From NCBI RefSeq assembly GCF_018390605.1, contig NZ_JAHBGD010000005.1, positions 558,001-622,000 on the forward strand: 64,000 nucleotides of DNA, given 5' to 3'. The notes below the pieces were generated by a model. It worked only from the letters and a program-made list of their open reading frames with translations, had not been told where the DNA came from and ran no database searches. A program made the translations under genes and the position numbers. This document shows positions 47,751 to 57,747 of this stretch, piece after piece. This stretch comes from Ancylobacter defluvii. Lineage in GTDB: Bacteria > Pseudomonadota > Alphaproteobacteria > Rhizobiales > Xanthobacteraceae. Numbering within the stretch: the first letter of the stretch is position 1; each line of letters begins with the position of its first letter.

Positions 47751-47783
47751 GTGCGATATATGAACAAATATCAAATAGCGCAC
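47751..47783. promoter_or_regulatory. Candidate PcaR operator
   Basis: GTGCGATAT (47751-47759) and ATAGCGCAC (47775-47783) are inverted arms with 8 of 9 matches, 15 bases apart, in the AT-rich gap between divergent pcaR and pcaI. The size and spacing suit an IclR-family dimer pair. Binding inferred. Confidence 0.55.
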
Positions 47784-47870
47784 AAAATTCTTGCTGTCGA
47801 CCGGTCTCGCCTCTATCCCTTTGCTCAAGGTGCCCCGAGCCAATGAGGGTACAGCCTAGGGAGTGACGTC

Positions 47871-48578
47871 GTGGACAAGAGGGTCGGCAGCGTCGCGGAC
47901 GCGGTCGCCGGGATCGGCAATGGCGCGCGGGTGATGATCGGCGGCTTCGGCGGCGCCGGCGCGCCGATCGAGTTGATCCATGCGCTGATCGACAAGCGGC
48001 CGAGAGATCTCACCGTTATCAACAATAATGCCGGTACCGGCCGGGTCGGCTTGGCAGCGATGATCGATGCCGGCATGGTCCGCAAGATGATCTGTTCCTT
48101 CCCGCGCTCCTCCGATCCGCGCGCCTTCACGGAAAAATACCTCGCCGGGGAGATCGAGCTGGAACTGGTGCCGCAGGGCACGCTGGCCGAACGCATTCGT
48201 GCCGGCGGCGCCGGGATACCCGCTTTCTACACGCCGACCGCCTATGGAACCGAACTCGCCGAGGGCAAGCCCATCGCGGAGTTCGACGGCCGCCGTTACG
48301 TACAGGAGCGCTGGCTCAAGGCCGATTTCGCACTGGTGAAGGCGCATCTCGGCGACCCGCAGGGCAACCTCACCTATAACAAGGCGGCGCGCAATTTCAG
48401 CCCGCTGATGTGCATGGCGGCGGCGACCACCATCGTGCAGGTGTCACGGCTGGCGGCGGCCGGCGACATTGATCCCGAGAGCGTGGTTACGCCCGGCATC
48501 TTCGTCGACCGGGTGGTCGAGGTGCCGCATCCGCAGCAGGAGGAAGATCTCGTCCGCGCCGGGGCGGCCTGCGCATGA
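47871..48578 (+). CDS. pcaI: 3-oxoadipate CoA-transferase alpha subunit PcaI
   Basis: 235 residues. With PcaJ transfers CoA from succinyl-CoA to beta-ketoadipate. Starts MDKRVGSVADAVAGI from GTG 47871, then VMIGGFGGAGAPIELIHALI, NNNAGTGRVGLAAMI and GGAGIPAFYTPTAYGTE, all class I CoA-transferase A-subunit blocks. The stop overlaps the pcaJ start by four bases. First gene of pcaIJF-aroQ. Confidence 0.95.
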   Translation: MDKRVGSVADAVAGIGNGARVMIGGFGGAGAPIELIHALIDKRPRDLTVINNNAGTGRVGLAAMIDAGMVRKMICSFPRSSDPRAFTEKYLAGEIELELVPQGTLAERIRAGGAGIPAFYTPTAYGTELAEGKPIAEFDGRRYVQERWLKADFALVKAHLGDPQGNLTYNKAARNFSPLMCMAAATTIVQVSRLAAAGDIDPESVVTPGIFVDRVVEVPHPQQEEDLVRAGAACA

Positions 48579-49264
48579 CACAAAATACCCGGCCGAACAG
48601 CAGGCTTTCCAACGCCCAGATCGCCTGGCGCGCCGCGCAGGACATCGCCGACGGCGCCTATGTCAATCTCGGCATCGGCTTACCGGAAATGGTAGCGAGC
48701 TATCAGCCGCCGGGGCGCGAGGCCATCTTCCATACCGAGAACGGCATCCTCAATTTCGGCGAGCCGCCGGCGCCGGGCGAGGAGGATTGGGACCTAATCA
48801 ATGCCGGCAAGAAGGCAGTGACGCTGAAGCTGGGCGCCGCGTTCTTCCACCACGCCGACAGCTTCGCCATGGTGCGCGGCGGCCATCTCGACGTGGCGAT
48901 CCTCGGCGCCTACCAGGTGTCGCAGAAGGGCGATCTCGCCAATTGGCGGGTCGGCAGCACCGGCGTGCCGGCGGTAGGCGGCGCCATGGATCTGGTGCAC
49001 GGCGCCCGCCAGGTTTTCGTCATCACCGAGCACCTGACCAAGGCCGGCGAGCCGAAGCTGGTCGAGGCCTGCTCCTTCCCGCTCACCGGCGTCGCCTGCG
49101 TCACCCGCGTCTACACCAGCCACGCGGTGGTCGACATCGCTGATGGGCGCTTCGTGCTGCGGGAGAAGCTGCCGGGGCAGGCGTTCGCCGAGTTGCAGGC
49201 GATGACCGGCGCCACGCTGCATGTCGACGGCGAGGTTGCCGATCTCGTCGCGCCGGACATATGA
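48575..49264 (+). CDS. pcaJ: 3-oxoadipate CoA-transferase beta subunit PcaJ
   Basis: 229 residues. AYVNLGIGLPEMVASY and IFHTENGILNFGEPP carry the catalytic Glu of class I CoA-transferase beta subunits (E-N-G). AMDLVHGARQVFVITEHLTK and CVTRVYTSHAVVDI are further blocks. Overlaps pcaI and ends 11 bases before pcaF, so all three are translated together. Confidence 0.95.
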   Translation: MTQNTRPNSRLSNAQIAWRAAQDIADGAYVNLGIGLPEMVASYQPPGREAIFHTENGILNFGEPPAPGEEDWDLINAGKKAVTLKLGAAFFHHADSFAMVRGGHLDVAILGAYQVSQKGDLANWRVGSTGVPAVGGAMDLVHGARQVFVITEHLTKAGEPKLVEACSFPLTGVACVTRVYTSHAVVDIADGRFVLREKLPGQAFAELQAMTGATLHVDGEVADLVAPDI

Positions 49265-49275
49265 GGAGCGGGCGT

Positions 49276-50481
<1,206 letters not shown>

Positions 50482-50514
50482 GCACGCGGCGTTCAAACCA
50501 GAAGGGGACGGACG

Positions 50515-50958
50515 ATGGGGCACTGCATCTATGTGTTGAACGGGCCGAATCTCAATCTGCTCGGCCAGCGCGAACCGACGATCTACGGTACCACGACGCT
50601 GGCGCAGATCGCGGAACGTTGCGCCGCCAAGGCCGGATCGCTGGGGTTCGAGGTCGAGTTCCGGCAGACCAATTTCGAGGGCGAGCTGGTCGAGAGCGTG
50701 CAACAGGCGCGTGGCGAGGCGTGCGGCATCGTCATCAATCCGGCCGGCTACACCTTCACCTCGGTCGCGCTCATGGACGCGCTGAAGATGTTCGACGGCC
50801 CGAAGATCGAGTTGCACATCTCGAACGTGCATGCGCGGGAGAGCGTCTATCACAAATCGCTGATCTCGCCGGTGGTGACCGGCGTGATGATCGGCTTCGG
50901 CGCCGGGGGCTACGAACTGGCGATCCAGGCGATGGCGGCCTTGGCCGGCAAGGCCTGA
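50515..50958 (+). CDS. aroQ: Type II 3-dehydroquinate dehydratase, atypical
   Basis: 147 residues. Interconverts 3-dehydroquinate and 3-dehydroshikimate. YVLNGPNLNLLGQREPTIYG holds the catalytic Tyr loop, ELHISNVHARE the catalytic His, and SPVVTGVMIGFGAGGYELA the C-terminal block. Two usually conserved His are Phe: TNFEGEL (usually NHEGEL) and GYTFTSVAL (usually YTHTS). The second is a substrate-binding residue in known enzymes, so activity may be altered. It sits between pcaF and the quinate-type operon, suggesting a catabolic rather than biosynthetic role. Confidence 0.88.
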   Translation: MGHCIYVLNGPNLNLLGQREPTIYGTTTLAQIAERCAAKAGSLGFEVEFRQTNFEGELVESVQQARGEACGIVINPAGYTFTSVALMDALKMFDGPKIELHISNVHARESVYHKSLISPVVTGVMIGFGAGGYELAIQAMAALAGKA

Positions 50959-51004
50959 GGGTAGGCGCGGCACCCGGGCGCACCCCGGCCGATGGGAGGC
51001 GAGA

Positions 51005-51667
51005 TCAGTGACGCAGCATATGCATCACCGTGTCGATGGCGGCCTGGCGGCGCTGCGGCAGCACGTCGGGCGCGCCCATGTCATGGCCGAACACCTGCCG
51101 GATGCTGGCGCGGTTCGACACGTTGTAGAAACTGAGCGCGCTGATGGTGAGGTGGATGTCGAGCGCCTCGATGCCCGGCCGGAACAGGCCCTCAGCGACG
51201 CCCCGCCGGTAGATATCCCGGATCACATCGATGATCGACAGGTTGAGCGTGGCGATCTTGGTGGAACTGGCGAGGTGGCGAGCATGGTGGATGTTCTCGA
51301 TCATCACCATCCGCACGAAATCCGGGTTGTCGGCGTGGTAATCGAAAGTGAAGCCGGTGAGCTTGGCCATCGCCTCGTCCGGGGGCAGGGCGGCGAGATC
51401 GAGGCTGCGTTCGAAGCGCCTGATACGGTCGTACATCTCCTCGATGACGGCGCGGTACAGGCCCTCCTTGTCGCCGAAATAGTAATAGATCATCCGCTTG
51501 CTGGTCGCCGTCTTGGCGGCGATCTCGTCGACACGCGCGCCGCTGAGGCCGTGCTCGACGAATTCGATACGCGCGGCGTCGAGAATGCTGCGCCGCACGC
51601 CTTCGGGATCCTGAGTCCACGACAGCGATTTCCTGTTGGGTCGAAGGGGAGTGTCTGTCTTGTCCAT
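51005..51667 (-). CDS. TetR/AcrR family regulator of the hydroaromatic operon
   Basis: 220 residues from ATG 51667; the frame is open further upstream but MDKTDTPLRPNRKSLSW is the natural start. HTH: ILDAARIEFVEHGLSGARVDEIAAKTATSKRMIYYYFGDKEGLY in typical order. The TetR_C region follows. Divergent from the ABC transporter-quiC-pca operon, with nested inverted repeats between, so probably its repressor. Similar TetR genes accompany quinate or shikimate catabolism. Confidence 0.88.
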   Translation of the reverse strand: MDKTDTPLRPNRKSLSWTQDPEGVRRSILDAARIEFVEHGLSGARVDEIAAKTATSKRMIYYYFGDKEGLYRAVIEEMYDRIRRFERSLDLAALPPDEAMAKLTGFTFDYHADNPDFVRMVMIENIHHARHLASSTKIATLNLSIIDVIRDIYRRGVAEGLFRPGIEALDIHLTISALSFYNVSNRASIRQVFGHDMGAPDVLPQRRQAAIDTVMHMLRH

Positions 51668-51715
51668 CAAGCACCAAAAAAGGCGCGCAGCGGCGCTGCG
51701 GAAAGCGTCAAGGTG

Positions 51716-51768
51716 AAATGTACCATCTGGTCCATTCGTCTTGACCAAATGAACTAGTTGGTACATTT
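51716..51768. promoter_or_regulatory. Nested inverted repeats, candidate TetR operator
   Basis: AAATGTACCA (51716-51725) and TGGTACATTT (51759-51768) are perfect 10-bp inverted arms. Inside them, TGGTC (51728-51732) and GACCA (51743-51747) form a second inverted pair. All lie between the divergent TetR gene and the permease gene. The TTGACC at 51741 could be part of a -35 element. Function inferred. Confidence 0.55.
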
Positions 51769-51885
51769 TATCATTCGCCAAAAACATCGCGCAAGCCACG
51801 CGTTGGTATCTGCCGAGCCGCCCGCAGAGGCGCCGGATAAGGGAAACGGACCGACCCGCAGAAGGTCGGCTGTCGAGGAAACGCC

Positions 51886-52554
51886 ATGAACTACGTGCTC
51901 GATTTCACGCCCGTGCTCGACGGGCTGCCGGATCTGCTCGCCGGCTGCCTCGGCACCCTGCTGCTCGCGCTGGGCGGGATGGCGATCGCCATCGTCATCG
52001 GCATTAGCGGGGTGGTGCTGCGCGACTCCCGCCACAAGCCGATACGCTGGGCGGTGAAGGGCTTTGTCGAGCTGATCCGCAACACGCCGTTCCTGGTGCA
52101 GATCTACTTCATCTATTTCGCGCTGCCGCTGGCCGGCCTGCGGCTCGACCCGACGCCGACCGCCATTCTCGCCCTCGGCATCAATGGCGGCGCCTATGCG
52201 ATCGAGATCATCCGCGGCGGGGCGCAGTCGATCAGTCGCGGCCAGGTCGAGGCCGGGCTGGCGCTGGGCCTGCACAAGGGCCTGGTGTTCCGCCTGATCG
52301 TGCTCAAGCCGGCGCTGCGGGCGGTTTTCCCCTCGCTCACCAGCCAGTTCATTCTGCTCACCCTGACCACCAGCGTCGCCTCGGCGATCTCGGCCTATGA
52401 GCTGACCTCGGTGGCGCAGCGCATCGAGTCCGAGAGCTTCCGCAGCTTCGAGGTCTTCGGCGTCATCACGCTGCTCTATCTCGGCATTTCCTGGCTGATG
52501 ATGAGCTTCTTCTCGACGATCTCGACCCGCTATTTCAGCTATCCGGTGAAGTGA
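51886..52554 (+). CDS. ABC transporter permease, polar amino acid type (1)
   Basis: 222 residues with several transmembrane helices. HisM/HisQ family: ELIRNTPFLVQIYFIYFALP and the EAA loop VEAGLALGLHKGLVFRLIVLKPALR that contacts the ATPase. First gene of a ten-gene rightward operon, 7 bases before the second permease. By context it imports a hydroaromatic acid such as shikimate or quinate rather than an amino acid, but this is inference. Confidence 0.9.
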   Translation: MNYVLDFTPVLDGLPDLLAGCLGTLLLALGGMAIAIVIGISGVVLRDSRHKPIRWAVKGFVELIRNTPFLVQIYFIYFALPLAGLRLDPTPTAILALGINGGAYAIEIIRGGAQSISRGQVEAGLALGLHKGLVFRLIVLKPALRAVFPSLTSQFILLTLTTSVASAISAYELTSVAQRIESESFRSFEVFGVITLLYLGISWLMMSFFSTISTRYFSYPVK

Positions 52555-52561
52555 GGGAAAA

Positions 52562-53203
52562 ATGGGGCTCGGCGAATTCCTGTTCCTTCTCACCGGGCTG
52601 AAATGGACGGTCGCGCTGTCGGCGATCGGCTTCGTCTGCGGCTCGGTCGGCGGGCTCGCCATCGCGCTGCTGCGTACCTCCGGCGTGCGGGGGCTGGAGC
52701 GACTGGCGGCGGGATACATCGCCCTGTTCCAGGGCACGCCACTGCTGATGCAGCTGTTCGTGGTCTATTACGGGCTGGCGCTGATCGGCCTGCATCTCAG
52801 CGCCTGGGTCGCCGTCTCCATCGGCTTCACCCTGCATGCGAGCGCCTATCTCGGCGAGATCTGGCGCGGCTCCATCGACGCGGTGCCGCGCGGCCAGACC
52901 GAGGCCGCCAGCGCGCTGAACCTGAAATATACCTCGCGGATGAAGGATGTGGTGTTGCCGCAGGCGATCCGCATCTCGCTGCCGGCGACCATCGGCTTTC
53001 TGGTGCAGCTCATCAAGGGCACCTCGCTCGCCTCCATCGTCGGCTTCACCGAGCTGGCACGGGCCGGCAACATCGTCTCGAACCAGATCTTCGAGCCGCT
53101 CCTCGTCTTCGGGATCGTCGGCATTCTCTACTTCCTGATGTGCTGGCCGCTGTCGCTTTACGGCTCGCATCTCGAAAACCGTCTCGCCGTCGCCTCGCGG
53201 TGA
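52562..53203 (+). CDS. ABC transporter permease, polar amino acid type (2)
   Basis: 213 residues. Partner permease with YIALFQGTPLLMQLFVVYYG and the EAA loop TEAASALNLKYTSRMKDVVLPQAIR. GGGAAAA precedes ATG 52562. Forms the membrane pore with the preceding gene's product. The substrate-binding protein gene follows 50 bases later. Confidence 0.9.
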   Translation: MGLGEFLFLLTGLKWTVALSAIGFVCGSVGGLAIALLRTSGVRGLERLAAGYIALFQGTPLLMQLFVVYYGLALIGLHLSAWVAVSIGFTLHASAYLGEIWRGSIDAVPRGQTEAASALNLKYTSRMKDVVLPQAIRISLPATIGFLVQLIKGTSLASIVGFTELARAGNIVSNQIFEPLLVFGIVGILYFLMCWPLSLYGSHLENRLAVASR

Positions 53204-53253
53204 CGGTGCAGCCAAGCAAGAAACTGAAAACGCCACTATCAAGGGAGAGAAAC

Positions 53254-54087
53254 ATGACCCGCTTTACGCCGACCCGCCGTCTCGTGCTGGCCGCCGTCGT
53301 CGCGGCGCTGACCCTGCCGGCAATCGCCACCCGTCCCGCTTCCGCCATCACCACCGAGGAGATCAAGGCGCGCGGCAAGATCATCGTCGGCATCCAGGGC
53401 GACAATCCGCCCTGGGGCTTCGTGACCAGCGACGGCAAGCAGGACGGCCTGGACGCCGACATGGCACGCCTCTACGCCAAAGAGCTGGGCGTCACAGTGG
53501 AGTTCGTGCCGCTCGAGGTGAGCAACCGCATCCCGGCGCTGACCTCCGGCCGCGTCGACGTGCTGTTCGCCACCATGGCGATGCTGCCCGAGCGCGCCAA
53601 GGCGGTGCAGTTCAGCAAGCCCTATGTCGCCAACGCCATCGTGCTGATCGCGCCGAAGTCGGTCGAGATCAAGACCAATGCCGACATGGCCAAGGTCTCG
53701 ATCGGCGTCGCCAAGGGCGCCGCGCAGGACACCCAGGTGACCAAGAACGCGCCGGCCGGTACCACCATCCGGCGCTATGACGGCGATGCACCGAGCATCC
53801 AGGCGCTGGTCTCCGGCCAGGTGCAGGCGATCGGCGGCAACATCTTCTATCTCCAGCGCGTCGAGCAGGCCCGTCCCGGTGAGTTCGAGAACAAGCTGGA
53901 ATTCCAGAAGCTGTACAACGGCGCCTGCACCCGCCTCGGCGAGAAGGAAGTCAACGCCTCGCTCAATGCCTTCATCGACAAGATCAGGGCCAATGGCGAG
54001 CTGAAGAAGCTCTACGACAAGTGGATGAAGGTGCCGGTGCATCAGTTCCCCGACAGTCTCGAAGGCATCCCCTTCTCGGCAAGCTGA
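53254..54087 (+). CDS. ABC transporter substrate-binding protein, family 3
   Basis: 277 residues. Signal peptide ([24 protein letters not shown]), then the SBP_bac_3 pattern: [63 protein letters not shown] and GIPFSAS at the end. Periplasmic receptor. It lacks the Arg-Asp pair typical of amino-acid binders as far as I can see (the A-x-M-x-x-x-P-E-R block is kept). GGGAGAG precedes ATG 53254. Confidence 0.9.
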   Translation: MTRFTPTRRLVLAAVVAALTLPAIATRPASAITTEEIKARGKIIVGIQGDNPPWGFVTSDGKQDGLDADMARLYAKELGVTVEFVPLEVSNRIPALTSGRVDVLFATMAMLPERAKAVQFSKPYVANAIVLIAPKSVEIKTNADMAKVSIGVAKGAAQDTQVTKNAPAGTTIRRYDGDAPSIQALVSGQVQAIGGNIFYLQRVEQARPGEFENKLEFQKLYNGACTRLGEKEVNASLNAFIDKIRANGELKKLYDKWMKVPVHQFPDSLEGIPFSAS

Positions 54088-54112
54088 CGCCAGCACCATG
54101 GGAGTCCAGGCC

Positions 54113-54889
54113 ATGACGACACATGCTTCCATCGCCAATGCCGCGACGACGGATCCCATGATCGTCATGGCCGATGTCGAGAAGTGGTACGGCGGCTTCA
54201 AGGCGCTTTCCGACATCAACCTGTCGGTCCGCCGGGGCGAGAAGATCGTCCTGTGCGGGCCGTCGGGCTCCGGCAAATCGACGCTGATCCGCTGCATCAA
54301 TCATCTGGAGGCCTACCAGAAGGGCGAGATCCGCGTCGGCGGCACCCGGCTCGGCGACGATAGCCGCACCATCGACGCTATCCGCCGCGAGGTCGGCATG
54401 GTGTTCCAGCACTTCAACCTGTTCCCGCATATGACCGTGCTGCAGAACTGCATGCTGGCGCCGATGCGGGCGGCTAAGATGAGCCGGAGCGAGGCTGAGG
54501 CGACGGCGCGGCGGCTGCTCGACCGCGTCCGGATCCTGGAGCAGGCCGACAAGTATCCGGCGCAGCTCTCGGGCGGCCAGCAACAACGCGTCGCCATTGC
54601 CCGCGCCCTGTGCATGCGCCCCAGCGTCATGCTGTTCGATGAGCCGACCTCCGCCCTCGACCCGGAAATGGTCAAGGAGGTGCTCGACACCATGATCGGC
54701 CTCGCCGAGGAGGGGATGACGATGATCTGCGTCACCCATGAGATGGGCTTCGCGCGGCAGGTTGCCGACCGCGTCATCTTCATGGCTGGCGGCACGATAG
54801 TCGAGGAAGCGCCGCCTGACGCCTTCTTCACGCAGCCACGCCATGAGCGCACACGCAAATTCCTCGGCGAGATTCTGCGCCCGCATTGA
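54113..54889 (+). CDS. ABC transporter ATP-binding protein
   Basis: 258 residues. Walker [22 protein letters not shown]-loop [15 protein letters not shown], signature [17 protein letters not shown], Walker [16 protein letters not shown], and H-loop [14 protein letters not shown]. GlnQ/HisP type. ATG 54113 is preferred, with GGGAG seven bases upstream; ATG 54098 is an alternative. Energises the two permeases encoded upstream. Confidence 0.93.
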   Translation: MTTHASIANAATTDPMIVMADVEKWYGGFKALSDINLSVRRGEKIVLCGPSGSGKSTLIRCINHLEAYQKGEIRVGGTRLGDDSRTIDAIRREVGMVFQHFNLFPHMTVLQNCMLAPMRAAKMSRSEAEATARRLLDRVRILEQADKYPAQLSGGQQQRVAIARALCMRPSVMLFDEPTSALDPEMVKEVLDTMIGLAEEGMTMICVTHEMGFARQVADRVIFMAGGTIVEEAPPDAFFTQPRHERTRKFLGEILRPH

Positions 54890-54954
54890 GCGCCGTTTCG
54901 CCAGAGCACGACCCTGCCGTTGCACGAGCCGTCCGACACAAATTGAGACGCGAG

Positions 54955-55785
54955 ATGATCACCGGGACCACAAAGCTCATCGGCCATCTCGGTTTCCCAA
55001 CCGAGAGCTTCAAGTCGCCGATGATTTATAACCCTTATTTCGAGCGCGAGGGGATCGATGTCCTTGTCGTGCCGATGGGGTGCCGCAGCGAGGACTATCC
55101 GGGGTTTCTCAAGCTATTCTTCCGGCTTTCCAATGCGCTCGGCGCATTGGTTACCATGCCGCATAAAGTCGTGACCCTCGCCATCGTCGACGAGGTGCGG
55201 CCGACAGCCGCGATTGCCGGCGCCTGCAACGCCGTCCGGCGGGAGGCCGACGGGCGGCTCGTCGGCGAGATGTTCGATGGGGAGGGTTTCGTGCGCGGCC
55301 TGCTGCGCAAGGGGCGCGAGGTGGCCGGCCAGCGCGGACTGGTCGTCGGCGCCGGCGGGGTTGGCTCGGCCATCGCCGCCTCGCTCGCCCGTGCCGGCAT
55401 CGCCGAACTCGGCCTGTTCGACAGCCACGCGGCGGCGGCGGACGAACTCCGCCGGCGTCTCGTCGGTCACTATCCCGCCTTGCGGGTCGCCACCGGATCG
55501 AACGATCCGGCCGGCTTCGACATCGTCGTCAACGCGACCCCGCTCGGGATGCGCCACGGCGATCCGCTGCCCGTCGACGTCGCGCGGCTTCCCCCCTCCG
55601 CCTTCGTCGGCGAGGTGGTGCTGACGCATGAGATCACGCCGTTTCTCGACGCCGTGCGCGCGCGCGGCTGCGCGTTCCAGATCGGCACCGACATGCTGTT
55701 CGAGCAGATACCCGCCTATCTCGAATTCTTCGGCCTGCCATCCACAACGCCGGACGATTTGCGCGCCATCGCGCAGCTTCGCTGA
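54955..55785 (+). CDS. Shikimate/quinate dehydrogenase family protein
   Basis: 276 residues. AroE-like fold. The substrate domain has PTESFKSPMIYN and LVTMPHKVVTLA with the catalytic Lys; MFDGEGFVRGL supplies the Asp. The nucleotide domain has GLVVGAGGVGSAIAASLA. The NAD-binding loop after beta 2 reads LFDSHAAAADELR, with Asp suggesting NAD rather than NADP. In this operon it should oxidise shikimate or quinate to 3-dehydroshikimate or 3-dehydroquinate. ATG 54955 is the first good start after the ATPase gene. Confidence 0.88.
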   Translation: MITGTTKLIGHLGFPTESFKSPMIYNPYFEREGIDVLVVPMGCRSEDYPGFLKLFFRLSNALGALVTMPHKVVTLAIVDEVRPTAAIAGACNAVRREADGRLVGEMFDGEGFVRGLLRKGREVAGQRGLVVGAGGVGSAIAASLARAGIAELGLFDSHAAAADELRRRLVGHYPALRVATGSNDPAGFDIVVNATPLGMRHGDPLPVDVARLPPSAFVGEVVLTHEITPFLDAVRARGCAFQIGTDMLFEQIPAYLEFFGLPSTTPDDLRAIAQLR

Positions 55786-55797
55786 AAGGAGCACGCC

Positions 55798-57702
55798 ATG
55801 ATCCCCTCCATTGCGACCGTCTGCGTATCGGGAACCCTCGTGGAGAAGCTGGAGGCCATTGCGGCGGCGGGCTTTCCGGCGGTTGAAATCTTCGAGAACG
55901 ATCTGATCGCCTTCCCGGGTTCGCCGGCCGAGGTGCGGCGCATCTGCGGCGATCTCGGCCTGTCCATCGTTACCTGCCAGCCGTTCCGCGATTTCGAGGG
56001 CATGCCGGAAACCCGCCGGCAGCGGACCTTCGACCGGGCGGAACGCAAGTTCGACCTGTTGCAGGAGCTGGGCAGCGAGTTGCTGTTCGTCTGCTCCAAT
56101 GTCTCCCCCGAGGCCCAGAGCGGCATCGACCGGCTGGCCGCCGACTTCGTCGAACTCGGCGAGCGGGCCGGGCGACGCGGCCTGCGCGTCGGCTATGAGG
56201 CGCTGGCCTGGGGGCGGCATGTCTACGATTACCGCGACGCCTGGGAAATCGTGCGGCGGGCGGGGCGGCCGGAAGTCGGCGTCGTCCTCGACAGCTTCCA
56301 TATACTGGCGCGCAAGCTCGAACTCTCGACCATCGGCACCATTCCAAGCGACAAGATCGCCATGGTGCAGATGGCGGACGCGCCGCTGCTGCAACTCGAT
56401 CCGCTGTCCTGGAGCCGGCACTGGCGTTGCCTGCCGGGGCAGGGCGACCTCGATCTCGCCGGCTTCATGGATGCGCTGGTATCTACCGGTTATGACGGCG
56501 TGCTGTCGCTGGAGATCTTCAACGACCGGTTCCGCGCCGGGTCAGCCCGCTCGGTGGCGCTCGACGGCCATCGCTCGCTGATCTGGCTGCTGGACGAGAC
56601 CGCCCGCCGTCTCGGCCGGCCGGTGCCCGGCGCCGTGCCGATGCCGCTGCCACGGCCCGTCGAGGCGGTGGAGTTCATCGAATTTGCGGTGGCCGAGGTG
56701 GAGCGGCCCGGCCTTGAGAAGCTGTTGCGCGCTTTCGGATTTGGACGCACCGGCCGGCACCGCTCGAAGGATGTCGACCTCTGGAGCCAGGGCGATATCC
56801 GCATCGTGCTGAACAGCGATGCGGAAGGCTTCGCGCACAGCTACCAGATCACCCACGGCACCTCGGTCTGCGCGCTCGCCCTGCGCGTGCCGGATGCGCA
56901 GGGGGCGACACTGCGAGCGCGGGCGCTGCTGGACGTGCCGCATACCGGCGCCGCCGGTCCCGGCGAACTCGATATTCCCGCCGTGCGCGGCGTCGGCGGC
57001 AGTCTGGTTTATTTCCTCGACCGCGCCTCGGCGCTCGGCCGCTGGTCCGATGTCGATTTCGAACCGACAGGCGACGTTGTCCCGGGCGCCGGACTTCTCG
57101 GCGTCGACCATGTTTCGCAGAGCATGCAGTACGAGGAGATGCTGACCTGGCTGCTGTTCTACTCCTCGCTGTTCGAGACGCATAAGTCACCCACCCAGGC
57201 GGTGATCGACCCCGGCGGCGTGGTGCAGAGCCAGGTCATCGAAAGCGGGCCGGTCGATGGGGCCGGCCACGGGCTTCGGCTGATCCTCAACGGCTCGCAG
57301 AGCCATCGCACCCTGTCCGCTCGCTTCGTCAATGAGCTGTTCGGTTCCGGTGTGCAGCACATTGCCTTCGCCACCCACGATATCGCCGCCACCGTGACGC
57401 GGCTGGTGGCCAGCGGTATGACCATGCTGCCCATCCCCGAGAACTACTATGACGATCTCGAGGCCCGATCCGACCTCGCCGCCGGACAGATCGACGCGCT
57501 CAGGACGCTGAACGTCCTCTATGACCGCGATGTCGCGGGCGAGTTCCGCCACGCCTATACCGCGCCGCTCAATGGCGGCTTCTTCTTCGAGATCGTCCAG
57601 CGCGACGGCTATGCCGGCTACGGCGCCGCAAACGCCGCCATCCGCCTGACCGCGCAAGCCAATCTGCACACGCTCGCGACGCCGGCATTCGCCGGGCAAT
57701 GA
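55798..57702 (+). CDS. quiC: 3-dehydroshikimate dehydratase QuiC fused to HPPD-like domain
   Basis: 634 residues. Dehydrates 3-dehydroshikimate to protocatechuate. The N-terminal TIM barrel (1-270) keeps the metal ligands of the Pseudomonas QuiC1 enzyme: Glu134 (GYEALAW), Asp165 (VLDSFH), Gln191 (MVQMAD) and Glu239 (LSLEIFND). The C-terminal half (about 290-634) is 4-hydroxyphenylpyruvate dioxygenase-like and keeps a possible metal triad: His438 (DHVSQ), His521 (QHIAF) and Glu598 (FFEIVQRDG). GAAAGGAG precedes ATG 55798. It links hydroaromatic import to pcaHG directly downstream. Confidence 0.95.
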   Translation: MIPSIATVCVSGTLVEKLEAIAAAGFPAVEIFENDLIAFPGSPAEVRRICGDLGLSIVTCQPFRDFEGMPETRRQRTFDRAERKFDLLQELGSELLFVCSNVSPEAQSGIDRLAADFVELGERAGRRGLRVGYEALAWGRHVYDYRDAWEIVRRAGRPEVGVVLDSFHILARKLELSTIGTIPSDKIAMVQMADAPLLQLDPLSWSRHWRCLPGQGDLDLAGFMDALVSTGYDGVLSLEIFNDRFRAGSARSVALDGHRSLIWLLDETARRLGRPVPGAVPMPLPRPVEAVEFIEFAVAEVERPGLEKLLRAFGFGRTGRHRSKDVDLWSQGDIRIVLNSDAEGFAHSYQITHGTSVCALALRVPDAQGATLRARALLDVPHTGAAGPGELDIPAVRGVGGSLVYFLDRASALGRWSDVDFEPTGDVVPGAGLLGVDHVSQSMQYEEMLTWLLFYSSLFETHKSPTQAVIDPGGVVQSQVIESGPVDGAGHGLRLILNGSQSHRTLSARFVNELFGSGVQHIAFATHDIAATVTRLVASGMTMLPIPENYYDDLEARSDLAAGQIDALRTLNVLYDRDVAGEFRHAYTAPLNGGFFFEIVQRDGYAGYGAANAAIRLTAQANLHTLATPAFAGQ

Positions 57703-57747
57703 ACGGACGCCTTTTCCTTCCCGTGGCCGCTTGATGGAGGTGGTGCC

